Source: an uncultured Flavobacteriia bacterium (GTDB taxonomy: Bacteria; Bacteroidota; Bacteroidia; Flavobacteriales; Flavobacteriaceae). Taken from it: a stretch of DNA of 11,763 nt. The position numbers and the translations under genes were made by a program. The notes under the pieces were generated by a model. The model saw nothing but the letters and a program-made list of their open reading frames with translations. It was not told the DNA's origin and made no database searches. Where the stretch lies: the NCBI GenBank assembly GCA_946482495.1, contig CAMLRV010000050.1, positions 1 to 11,763 of the forward strand. Reading direction: 5' to 3'. Shown in pieces: positions 1-5,776 of this stretch (positions are counted from its first letter, which is position 1; every line of letters starts with the position of its first letter).

Positions 1-450
1 AATTTCGGCAGTATTTTCAAAAGTTAAATCGTCAAAAATATCACTTCTGTTTGCAATAACATAGTTTGTTTTGTGTAAACCATCGTTTGCTTTTTTACCA
101 ATGGCAAAAACACCAACATTATCGTGACCGTATTTTTCAGTTAAAACTTTAACTTGTTTTAATACATTAGAATTTAAAGCACCACACAAACCTCTGTTTG
201 ATGTAATAGCAACTACTAAAACTCTTTTTACTTCTCTTTGAGTTGTATAATTTGCAGCTACATCACCTTCTAAAGAAGCACTTAAACCTTGAATTAACTC
301 TGTTAATTTTTCAGAATAAGGTCTCATAGCAGTAATAGCATCTTGAGCTTTTTTCAGTTTAGCAGCCGAAACCATTTTCATAGCAGAAGTGATTTGCATC
401 GTTGAAGATACAGATACAATTCTATTACGTATTTCCTTTAAGTTTGCCAT
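1..450 (-). CDS. atpG: ATP synthase F1 gamma subunit, 3' end outside window (partial)
   Basis: Gamma is the rotating central shaft of F1 that couples c-ring rotation to catalysis in the alpha3beta3 head. The first 150 residues are visible, roughly half of a usual gamma of about 290, and the frame is still open at the left edge. The protein starts MANLKEIRNRI, the N-terminal helix of the gamma coiled coil, continues with ITSAMKMVSAAKLKKAQ (residues 20-36), and has the conserved SNRGLCG segment at 84-90 at the start of the Rossmann-like domain. The ATG at 448-450 is preceded on the coding strand by A-rich TAAACAAA, with no Shine-Dalgarno sequence. It lies 80 nt after atpA, and that spacer is filled by an inverted heptad repeat, so its expression may be set apart from atpA. 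Confidence 0.96.
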   Translation of the reverse strand, partial: MANLKEIRNRIVSVSSTMQITSAMKMVSAAKLKKAQDAITAMRPYSEKLTELIQGLSASLEGDVAANYTTQREVKRVLVVAITSNRGLCGALNSNVLKQVKVLTEKYGHDNVGVFAIGKKANDGLHKTNYVIANRSDIFDDLTFENTAEI

Positions 451-462
451 TTTGTTTATTGA

Positions 463-526
463 AGTATTAAGATTCAAGTATTAAGTATTAAGATGTTTAC
501 AATCTTAATACCTAATACTTAATACT
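463..526 (-). repeat. Inverted heptad-repeat hairpin in the atpA-atpG spacer
   Basis: The spacer is built of 7-nt units (AGTATTA and variants) in both orientations. On the plus strand 463-494 reads AGTATTA, AGATTCA, AGTATTA, AGTATTA, AGAT. After the 7-nt loop GTTTACA (495-501) the reverse complement follows at 502-526 as three units plus ATCT. The 18-nt arms 477-494 and 502-519 pair with a single exception, which is G-U in the transcript and A-C on the other strand. No U-run follows, so it is not a standard terminator. It may act as an mRNA stability or decay element, or be a copy of a dispersed intergenic repeat; the sequence cannot decide. The structure itself is directly visible. Confidence 0.85.
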
Positions 527-530
527 AAAA

Positions 531-2105
531 TTAATATTTTGCAGAAATTTCTTTTGCAGCAGCTTCTAATACATCAGTGATGTTATCATCAAATTTACCT
601 GCTTTTAATGCATCTAAAACATCTCTATGTTTTAAGTTTAAGAATTGTAAATAATCTTTTTCAAATTCTTTAACTTTATTTACAGGAACATTTCTTAATA
701 AGTTTTTAGTTCCAGCATAAATAATTGCAACTTGGTTTTCTACAGCAAACGGATCATTTAAACCTTGTTTTAAGATTTCCACGTTACGTTTACCTTTTTC
801 AATTACATTTAAAGTAACCGCATCTAAGTCAGAACCAAATTTCGCGAAAGCTTCTAATTCACGGAACTGTGCTTGGTCTAATTTTAAAGTACCAGATACT
901 TTTTTCATTGATTTGATTTGCGCATTACCTCCAACACGAGATACAGAAATACCTACGTTAATTGCAGGACGAACTCCAGAATTGAATAAATCAGATTCTA
1001 AGAAGATTTGTCCGTCAGTAATCGAAATTACGTTTGTTGGGATATATGCAGAAACGTCTCCAGCTTGTGTTTCGATAATTGGTAATGCCGTTAATGAACC
1101 ACCACCTTTTACGATACCTTTTAAAGATTCTGGTAAATCGTTCATGTTTTTAGCGATTTCGTCATCGTTAATTACTTTACATGCTCTTTCTAATAAACGA
1201 GAGTGTAAGTAGAAAACGTCTCCAGGGTAAGCCTCACGTCCCGGTGGTCTTCTTAATAATAATGATACCTCACGGTAAGCAACTGCTTGCTTAGATAAGT
1301 CATCATAAATAATTAAAGCTGGACGACCTGAATCACGGAAGTACTCACCAATTGCAGCACCTGCCATAGGAGCATATACTTGCATTGGAGCTGGATCAGA
1401 AGCGTTAGCAGCAACAATAACTGTATAAGCCATTGCTCCTTTTTCTTCTAATGTCTTTGCGATTGCAGCTACTGTAGAAGCTTTTTGACCTACAGCAACA
1501 TATATACAGAATACTGGTTGACCAGCATCATAAAATTCTTTTTGATTTAAGATAGTATCAAGACATACAGATGATTTACCTGTTTGACGGTCTCCAATTA
1601 CTAACTCACGTTGTCCTCTACCCACTGGAATCATCGCATCAACAGCTTTGATACCTGTTTGTAATGGCTCAGTTACTGGCTGACGGAAAATAACTCCTGG
1701 AGCTTTACGCTCTAAAGGCATTTCGTATAATTCACCACCAATTGGACCTTTACCATCGATTGGGAAACCTAAAGTATCCACAACACGTCCAACCATTTGT
1801 TCACCAACTTTTAAAGAAGCAATTCTGTTCGTTCTTTTTACAGAAGAACCTTCTTTGATACCAGTTGATGGTCCTAATAATACAACCCCAACGTTATCTT
1901 CTTCTAAGTTCAATACGATAGCTTCTAATCCGTTTTCGAATTGTACTAACTCACCGTATTGAGCATTTGATAAACCATAAACACGAGCAATACCATCACC
2001 AACTTGTAGTACAGTACCTACTTCTTCTAACGTAGCACCAGATTGAAAATCTGATAATTGTTTCTTTAATATTGCTGAAATTTCAGCTGGTTTAATTTCT
2101 GCCAT
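531..2105 (-). CDS. atpA: ATP synthase F1 alpha subunit
   Basis: Alpha forms the alpha3beta3 head with beta; it carries non-catalytic nucleotide sites and the arginine finger that completes the catalytic site on beta. At 524 residues it is full length (E. coli 513). Visible landmarks are the Walker A loop GDRQTGKS at 171-178, the Walker B strand LIIYDDL at 264-270, [11 protein letters not shown] near 203-213, and the alpha/beta signature [10 protein letters not shown] at 380-389 followed by RVGG with the expected finger Arg390. The N-terminal beta-barrel (about 25-95) and C-terminal helical domain (about 390-524) are both present. The ATG at 2103-2105 follows an AATATATATA leader by 2 nt. It lies 25 nt after atpH. 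Nothing is missing or broken. Confidence 0.99.
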   Translation of the reverse strand: MAEIKPAEISAILKKQLSDFQSGATLEEVGTVLQVGDGIARVYGLSNAQYGELVQFENGLEAIVLNLEEDNVGVVLLGPSTGIKEGSSVKRTNRIASLKVGEQMVGRVVDTLGFPIDGKGPIGGELYEMPLERKAPGVIFRQPVTEPLQTGIKAVDAMIPVGRGQRELVIGDRQTGKSSVCLDTILNQKEFYDAGQPVFCIYVAVGQKASTVAAIAKTLEEKGAMAYTVIVAANASDPAPMQVYAPMAGAAIGEYFRDSGRPALIIYDDLSKQAVAYREVSLLLRRPPGREAYPGDVFYLHSRLLERACKVINDDEIAKNMNDLPESLKGIVKGGGSLTALPIIETQAGDVSAYIPTNVISITDGQIFLESDLFNSGVRPAINVGISVSRVGGNAQIKSMKKVSGTLKLDQAQFRELEAFAKFGSDLDAVTLNVIEKGKRNVEILKQGLNDPFAVENQVAIIYAGTKNLLRNVPVNKVKEFEKDYLQFLNLKHRDVLDALKAGKFDDNITDVLEAAAKEISAKY

Positions 2106-2107
2106 TT

Positions 2108-2117
2108 TATATATATT
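2108..2117 (-). promoter_or_regulatory. AATATATATA translation leader of atpA
   Basis: On the coding strand the decamer AATATATATA ends 2 nt before the atpA ATG, and there is no Shine-Dalgarno sequence. Nearly the same element precedes atpE and atpB at 4 and 3 nt, but not atpF, atpH or atpG. Bacteroidetes generally initiate on unstructured A/U-rich leaders, so I read it as an initiation enhancer. That role is inference. Confidence 0.4.
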
Positions 2118-2130
2118 TAATGGTATTTAA

Positions 2131-2658
2131 TTAATATGTAAATTCTCTTTTTAATTGTTGCAATTTATTTGCAACGGAAGCATTATATTGTTTGTCTCCA
2201 ATTCTGATTACAAAACCTCCGATAATTGATTCATCAACAACGTTAGTGATTGAAATAGTATTTGAAGAAAACTCTTTTAACTTATTAGTCACTAAAGTTT
2301 CTAATTCCGCAGTTAAAGGAACAGCTGTAGTAACTACTGCTTGCTCAACTCCACTTGCTAAGTCATATAATTTATTGAATTGTACTGCAATAGCAGACAA
2401 AATTTCAAATCTTTTATTTGCTAATAACAATTGGAACAAACCTTTAGTTTCAGCTTGCAAAGATGGGAAAATTTCGCTTAACGCGTTCATTTTTAAGACA
2501 TCATTTACAACAGGGTTTGCTAAAAAGTCTTTTAACTCACCACTTTCTTTAATTGCTGAAACAATAGTTTTCATATCGTTATTTACAGCAGTAGTATTAT
2601 TACCAGCTGTAGCGATATCTAAAATTGCTTTTGCGTATCTAATCGCAGCTCTTGACAT
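2131..2658 (-). CDS. atpH: ATP synthase F1 delta subunit (OSCP-like)
   Basis: Delta caps the F1 head and joins it to the b-subunit peripheral stalk. The protein has 175 residues, the usual size. It opens with SRAAIRYAKAILDIA, typical of the N-terminal six-helix domain that binds alpha, has the middle segment FLANPVV near 45-51, and ends with the family signature IIGGFVIRIGDKQYNAS at 145-161 before a helix NKLQQLKREF. The ATG at 2656-2658 lies 9 nt after the atpF stop, the tightest junction in the atp set, which suggests co-translation with atpF, its stalk partner. The leader (CTATAGTT) lacks both a Shine-Dalgarno sequence and the TATATA element of atpA. Confidence 0.97.
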   Translation of the reverse strand: MSRAAIRYAKAILDIATAGNNTTAVNNDMKTIVSAIKESGELKDFLANPVVNDVLKMNALSEIFPSLQAETKGLFQLLLANKRFEILSAIAVQFNKLYDLASGVEQAVVTTAVPLTAELETLVTNKLKEFSSNTISITNVVDESIIGGFVIRIGDKQYNASVANKLQQLKREFTY

Positions 2659-2667
2659 AACTATAGA

Positions 2668-3168
2668 TTAGTTTAATTTAACATCAGCTAACATTTTCTC
2701 AACTAATTTAGCTTGAGATTCTTTGTTAGATAATTCTTCTTTTAATAATTTTTCAGCGATTTCTAATGATAATGAAGAAACTTGATTTTTAATTTCAGCT
2801 ACTGCACTATTTTTTTCGCTTTCGATTGTTGCTTTCGCTTGTTCAATCATTTTTGCACCTTGAGATTGCGCTTCTTCTTTAGCATCAGCAATCATTTTAT
2901 CTTTGATAGCAGTTGCTTCTTTAATCATAGCATCTCTTTCAGCACGAGCTTCGTCTAATAATTTTTGGTTATCAGATTTTAAAGCCATCATTTCTTTTTT
3001 CGCATTTTCAGCAGATAATAAAGCATCTTTAATACCTTCTTCACGCTCATTAACCGCATCTAAAATAGGTTTCCAAGCAAATTTTTTCAATAAAAGGATT
3101 AAACCTACAAATAGCACAAACTGCCAAAAAAACAAACCTAACGAAAATTGTTCTAATAATTTTTCCAT
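2668..3168 (-). CDS. atpF: ATP synthase F0 b subunit
   Basis: Subunit b is the membrane-anchored peripheral stalk that stops the F1 head from turning with the rotor. It has 166 residues, close to E. coli b (156). One membrane span lies near residues 10-28 (LGLFFWQFVLFVGLILLL), followed by the KFAWKPIL hinge typical of b subunits. From about 38 onward it is a charged Ala/Glu/Lys-rich helix, as expected of the stalk coiled coil, ending in LVEKMLADVKLN. A single b gene with no b' partner nearby implies a homodimer. The start follows a 5' spacer of 89 nt that holds a strong hairpin, so this gene and those after it could be expressed below atpE. Confidence 0.97.
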   Translation of the reverse strand: MEKLLEQFSLGLFFWQFVLFVGLILLLKKFAWKPILDAVNEREEGIKDALLSAENAKKEMMALKSDNQKLLDEARAERDAMIKEATAIKDKMIADAKEEAQSQGAKMIEQAKATIESEKNSAVAEIKNQVSSLSLEIAEKLLKEELSNKESQAKLVEKMLADVKLN

Positions 3169-3206
3169 TATCTATAATTCTAAATTCGAATATTAACTTT
3201 TAATAA

Positions 3207-3241
3207 AACAACAGTTACAACCAACCGTTACAACTGTTGTT
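3207..3241 (-). promoter_or_regulatory. Strong mRNA hairpin in the atpE-atpF spacer
   Basis: In the transcript the arms AACAACAGUUGUAAC (plus-strand 3227-3241) and GUUGUAACUGUUGUU (3207-3221) pair without interruption over 15 bp, with two adjacent wobble pairs (G-U and U-G) and a 5-nt loop GGUUG (3222-3226). Read from the opposite strand those two positions are A-C mismatches, so the structure belongs to the atp mRNA. Immediately 3' the transcript has UUAUUAAAA, so counting the last two arm bases the U-tract is only four long. It could be an mRNA-processing or decay barrier, or a leaky terminator that lowers expression after the c-subunit gene. The structure is seen; the role is inferred. Confidence 0.75.
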
Positions 3242-3257
3242 ATTTCTTTTTTAATGA

Positions 3258-3449
3258 TTAAGATGCGAATAACGCAGCAAAACCGATTCCTTCAATAAGT
3301 GCAGCAGCAATAAGCATAGCAGTTTGAATTTTTCCAGAAGCTTCTGGTTGACGAGCAATTGCGTCCATTGCTGAACCACCAATTCTACCGATACCTAAAC
3401 CAGCACCAATAACGATTAAACCTGCTCCTACGATGTTTGGAATTGTCAT
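3258..3449 (-). CDS. atpE: ATP synthase F0 c subunit
   Basis: The c subunit forms the membrane rotor ring that carries ions. It has 63 residues, a compact member of the family (usual about 70-80). It is two helices: helix 1 is Gly-rich (GAGLGIG at 15-21), the polar loop is ARQPEA at 32-37, which contacts gamma and epsilon, and helix 2 has the ion-binding Glu53 in ALIEGIGFAALF. Positions that bind sodium in Ilyobacter-type c rings (Gln in helix 1, Ser/Thr after the Glu) are here Ile20 and Gly54, which favours proton coupling; that is inference by hand alignment. The ATG at 3447-3449 follows an AATATATATA leader, 33 nt after atpB. A strong hairpin lies downstream of its stop. Confidence 0.98.
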   Translation of the reverse strand: MTIPNIVGAGLIVIGAGLGIGRIGGSAMDAIARQPEASGKIQTAMLIAAALIEGIGFAALFAS

Positions 3450-3453
3450 AATG

Positions 3454-3463
3454 TATATATATT
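3454..3463 (-). promoter_or_regulatory. AATATATATA translation leader of atpE
   Basis: The coding strand carries AATATATATA ending 4 nt before the atpE ATG. It is identical in sequence to the atpA leader. No Shine-Dalgarno sequence is present. An initiation-enhancing role is inferred from its repetition and position only. Confidence 0.4.
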
Positions 3464-3482
3464 TAATTAAACATTCAATTTA

Positions 3483-4634
3483 TTAATGATGAGCTTCCTC
3501 ATCATGGTGGTGTTCTTCATTTGCTGCACCAAAATACAATGCAGTTAACATAGTAAAAATATAAGCTTGTAAAGCCGCAACTAAAATCTCTAATAATGAT
3601 AACGCAAAAGCTAAGAAGAAAGATAAACTACTTCCGATCCAGTTTTTGAAAATAAACATTAACCCAATAATACTCATTAATACCACGTGACCCGCAACAA
3701 TATTCGCGTATAAACGAATCATTAATGAGAAAGGTTTAATAATTGTTCCTAATAATTCAATTGGTGCTAAAATAATTTTCATTGGAACTGGCACTCCTGG
3801 CATCCAAAAAATGTGACCCCAATAATTTCTATTCGCAGTTAATGTTGTGATAAAATATGTTAACAATGCTAAACAAGCAGTTACCGCAATGTTTCCAGTC
3901 ACATTAATTCCTAGTGGTGTTAAACCAAACATGTTTAAAAACCATATAAAGAAAAATATAGTTAACAAATAACTCATGTATTTTTTATATTTTTTCTCCC
4001 CAATATTTGGAATTGCAATATCATCTCTGATGTACAAAATAATTGGTTCAAAAAACCTTCCAGCACCTTTTGCAATTCCTCCGTTCTTAGCGTAAGATTT
4101 TGCCAAACCTCTAAACAATAAAAACATGATTAAAGCAACTACAAAAATCATAAAAACGTTTTTAGTAATTGAGAAATCTAAAGGTTTTACATTTGTAGCA
4201 TGGTGATGCTCATCTAAAGTTACTTCAGCATCTTTGCTATCAACTTTATAAATTTTATTGTGGTGTAATCTATAGAAATTTCCATTAGACTCCGCAACTG
4301 CTTCTCCGTGGTGGAAGTTTGAAGATGAAAATAATTGTAAACCATTATCCCATAAAATTACCGGTAAAGGAAAACCTACATGGTGCTCTACACCTTTTTC
4401 ATCTTTTGAAGAATATAAATTAAAATCATAAGAATCCAATAAATGGTGATTTATATATTCTTTTATTTCTGTTTTAATATCGCTGTTTCCTTCAACTGTT
4501 TTTGGCTTAGAAGAATGAATAACTTCTGGGGATTCAACTACTGAATCATTAGCTACATTTGAAAAACCAAAAAATGGTAAAATTGCTACTAATCCTGTAA
4601 AAATAATCTGTTTGTGTTTTCTTGAAATCAACAT
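3483..4634 (-). CDS. atpB: ATP synthase F0 a subunit with signal peptide and His-rich periplasmic extension
   Basis: Subunit a is the stator channel that passes ions to the c ring. At 383 residues it is about 110 longer than E. coli a (271), because of an N-terminal addition: a signal peptide (positive RKHK, hydrophobic core to about residue 25, likely cleavage near SNVA 25-28) and an extracytoplasmic region to about 155. That region has five His clusters (63-64, 84-85, 108-109, 124-125, 143-145) and a FPLPVILWDNG segment at 88-98. Membrane spans follow near 158-175, 219-237, 246-266, 286-304, 311-330 and 337-367. The essential Arg is Arg307 in LMIRLYANIVAGH. The C-terminus is again His-rich (EEHHHDEEAHH). 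Long, signal-bearing a subunits are, from memory, normal in Bacteroidetes. It is the first gene after the atp promoter. Confidence 0.97.
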   Translation of the reverse strand: MLISRKHKQIIFTGLVAILPFFGFSNVANDSVVESPEVIHSSKPKTVEGNSDIKTEIKEYINHHLLDSYDFNLYSSKDEKGVEHHVGFPLPVILWDNGLQLFSSSNFHHGEAVAESNGNFYRLHHNKIYKVDSKDAEVTLDEHHHATNVKPLDFSITKNVFMIFVVALIMFLLFRGLAKSYAKNGGIAKGAGRFFEPIILYIRDDIAIPNIGEKKYKKYMSYLLTIFFFIWFLNMFGLTPLGINVTGNIAVTACLALLTYFITTLTANRNYWGHIFWMPGVPVPMKIILAPIELLGTIIKPFSLMIRLYANIVAGHVVLMSIIGLMFIFKNWIGSSLSFFLAFALSLLEILVAALQAYIFTMLTALYFGAANEEHHHDEEAHH

Positions 4635-4637
4635 ATG

Positions 4638-4646
4638 ATATATATT
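4638..4646 (-). promoter_or_regulatory. AATATATAT translation leader of atpB
   Basis: The coding strand carries AATATATAT ending 3 nt before the atpB ATG, matching the leaders of atpE and atpA apart from the last base. An AAGGA at about 24 nt upstream of the ATG is too far away to serve as a Shine-Dalgarno sequence. Confidence 0.4.
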
Positions 4647-4674
4647 CTAAAAAATATTGTCCTTAAAATTTTTG

Positions 4675-4703
4675 CAAAGGTAAATCTTTTCTTTAAATTA
4701 CAA
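4675..4703 (-). promoter_or_regulatory. Bacteroidetes-type promoter for the atpBEFHAG operon
   Basis: On the coding strand TTG (plus-strand 4701-4703) is followed after 18 nt by TACCTTTG (4675-4682). This matches the Bacteroidetes/Flavobacterium consensus, a -33 TTTG or TTG and a -7 TAnnTTTG, with normal spacing. Transcription should start a few bases downstream, around 4665-4670, giving a leader of about 30-35 nt before atpB. It sits in the 119-nt gap between the four-TM gene and atpB, the widest in this gene group, so the six atp genes can be transcribed without the upstream membrane genes. Confidence 0.7.
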
Positions 4704-4753
4704 TAATACTAATTTACTTTTTTTACCAAATTATTTAAAATAACCGAGCTTTA

Positions 4754-5143
4754 TTATTTTTTGTTTAATATTCGCACTGTAATAATCGTTTCAATTAACA
4801 AAAAGCAAATAAAAATAAAAAAAACGTTCATTTTTTCAATTTGATTATTTTGAGAATCTAAAATAGGCTTGATGATAAAATACACAATTCCTGCCTTTAC
4901 AAAAGTGGCTATCATAAAAACCATTCCGGTGTTGTCAAAACTTCTTTCAGAAACCTTTTTAACTATAAAAAGAATGATTTTCGAAAAAATAAAAAACAAT
5001 ACATATAAAAAGGTAATGGAAAAATAGAATTTTTCTTGAGCAATATTCAAACTAGGCAACAAGAAAACCAATTGATGAATAATAAATAAAGGAAAAGCAA
5101 AAAAGAAAAGCTCTTTAAAAAACAACAGATAATTTTTCATCAT
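4754..5143 (-). CDS. AtpI-like four-TM membrane protein (probably DUF6168 family)
   Basis: This is a small, very hydrophobic protein of 129 residues with four likely membrane helices (about 12-30, 38-62, 72-94, 105-124) and short charged ends (MMKNY, RILNKK). Size, four-helix layout and place just before atpB match AtpI, which in other bacteria helps c-ring assembly or Mg2+ handling, but I see no residue motif that proves homology. From memory, flavobacterial proteins of this type at this place are filed as DUF6168; that needs a profile search. The start ATG at 5141-5143 overlaps the preceding stop as ATGA, so translation is probably coupled. An AAGGA (5150-5154) lies 6 nt upstream, unusual for this phylum. 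A second ATG follows at once (5138-5140), so the first residue is uncertain. Confidence 0.8.
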   Translation of the reverse strand: MMKNYLLFFKELFFFAFPLFIIHQLVFLLPSLNIAQEKFYFSITFLYVLFFIFSKIILFIVKKVSERSFDNTGMVFMIATFVKAGIVYFIIKPILDSQNNQIEKMNVFFIFICFLLIETIITVRILNKK

Positions 5144-5364
5144 TTATCATCCTTATTTAGTTGATTGACTTGACGAATTACATTGTACATTGCTAAAAAG
5201 ACACCTACAACTGTAAAAATCTTTACATAATTTTCAGATTTGTATTTTTCATCCAAATACTGACCTAAGTAAGCAAACAAAAAGATAACGATTCCCATTT
5301 GAGCAGGAATACTTATGAGTTGTAACCATTTATTTAATGGCCTATTTTTGTTATCTTCTTTCAT
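5140..5364 (-). CDS. atpZ: AtpZ/AtpI-family two-TM protein
   Basis: This 74-residue protein has a charged N-terminus (MKEDNKNR), two membrane helices (about 15-35 and 46-64) and a basic/acidic tail (NKDDK). The first helix and loop, with Gly24, Gly34 and then YLDEKY at 36-41, fit the ATPase_gene1 (AtpZ/AtpI) family found before F-ATPase operons. In Bacillus, AtpZ and AtpI were linked to divalent-cation uptake for the synthase; in other groups AtpI aids c-ring assembly. The role here is inferred from family and place. The start ATG at 5362-5364 lies 50 nt after the bactofilin stop. Its TGA overlaps the next start by 4 nt, so the two membrane proteins are likely made together. The symbol is tentative, since naming within this family is loose. 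Confidence 0.8.
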   Translation of the reverse strand: MKEDNKNRPLNKWLQLISIPAQMGIVIFLFAYLGQYLDEKYKSENYVKIFTVVGVFLAMYNVIRQVNQLNKDDK

Positions 5365-5381
5365 GTTTAATTGAAGTGTTA

Positions 5382-5409
5382 AAAAAGTAAATCTTGAAAC
5401 TTTTTACTT
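5382..5409 (-). terminator. Weak terminator-like hairpin between bactofilin and atpZ
   Basis: The coding strand can form AAGTAAA/TTTACTT (plus-strand 5403-5409 and 5385-5391, 11-nt loop) with T residues following. An alternative, mutually exclusive stem AAAAAGT/ACTTTTT (5399-5405 and 5382-5388) overlaps it. Both stems are 7 bp with one G-C pair, so at best this is a leaky terminator that separates sprE-bactofilin from the atp-linked genes. Confidence 0.25.
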
Positions 5410-5414
5410 AGCGC

Positions 5415-5774
5415 TTATTTATTACTTCTCATTTCACACGAGGCTTCAAAAATAGCACCTGGCTCAATCGCTAATTTTCCCACAATAACTTCACCAGAAA
5501 TTTTAGCAGATTTTTTAATTCCAAGTAATTCTTCCACCACTAACTTACCGTTAAATTTACCTTCGATATCAATATTTTTACAAGTAATATTGCCTTCTAC
5601 TTTACTTTTCGGACCTAATACAATTTTTCCTTTACAAGTAATATCACCAATTAATTCGCCATCTAAACGCAAATCGGCCGAACACACAATGTTTCCAGTA
5701 ATTGTAGTTTGTTCTACAATTCGGTTTGTTTTTCCTAATAAATCGTAATCAGATTTTTGTTTTTTATCTAGCAT
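5415..5774 (-). CDS. Bactofilin family protein (polymer-forming cytoskeletal)
   Basis: Bactofilins form nucleotide-free filaments, built from a right-handed beta-helix domain, that scaffold envelope processes such as wall synthesis, polarity or motility. The protein has 119 residues. Its core (about 17-115) shows the alternating hydrophobic/Gly pattern of short beta-strand turns, for example ITGNIVCSADLRLDGELIGD, then GNITCKNIDIEGKFNGKL and ISGEVIVGKLAIEPGAIF. Short polar tails flank it (LDKKQKSDYDLL and MRSNK), as is usual in the family. It has four Cys (31, 47, 65, 113). The ATG at 5772-5774 starts 2 nt after the sprE stop, so it is very likely in the sprE transcript. What it scaffolds cannot be told from sequence. 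Confidence 0.92.
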   Translation of the reverse strand: MLDKKQKSDYDLLGKTNRIVEQTTITGNIVCSADLRLDGELIGDITCKGKIVLGPKSKVEGNITCKNIDIEGKFNGKLVVEELLGIKKSAKISGEVIVGKLAIEPGAIFEASCEMRSNK

Positions 5775-5776
5775 AT

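Noticed and set aside
1..450. Absence of atpD and atpC next to atpG as a sign of gene loss.
   Set aside because: Bacteroidetes normally keep beta and epsilon genes at a separate locus, and the window ends inside atpG, so nothing can be concluded.
463..526. Heptad repeats as a CRISPR array or mobile-element end.
   Set aside because: Units are 7 nt without spacers, and there are no target duplications, transposase or cas genes nearby; a local palindrome explains it.
2192..2671. 159-codon open frame on the plus strand opposite atpH.
   Set aside because: It is the antisense shadow of a well-recognised delta subunit, has no family features, and its composition is that of reverse-complemented atpH codons. 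The same applies to the plus-strand frames opposite atpA, atpF, sprE and mfd (for example 913-1212 and 9610-9960).
4731..4743. Near-palindrome TTATTTAAAATAA after the AtpI-like gene as a terminator.
   Set aside because: There is no G-C pair, almost no loop and no T-run in place; chance is likely in this AT-rich gap.
5365..5414. TACTTTTT on the coding strand as a promoter -7 box for atpZ, resembling the GATTTACC of the atpB promoter.
   Set aside because: The final G of TAnnTTTG is missing and no TTG lies at a suitable distance upstream, so it is not distinguishable from AT-rich background.
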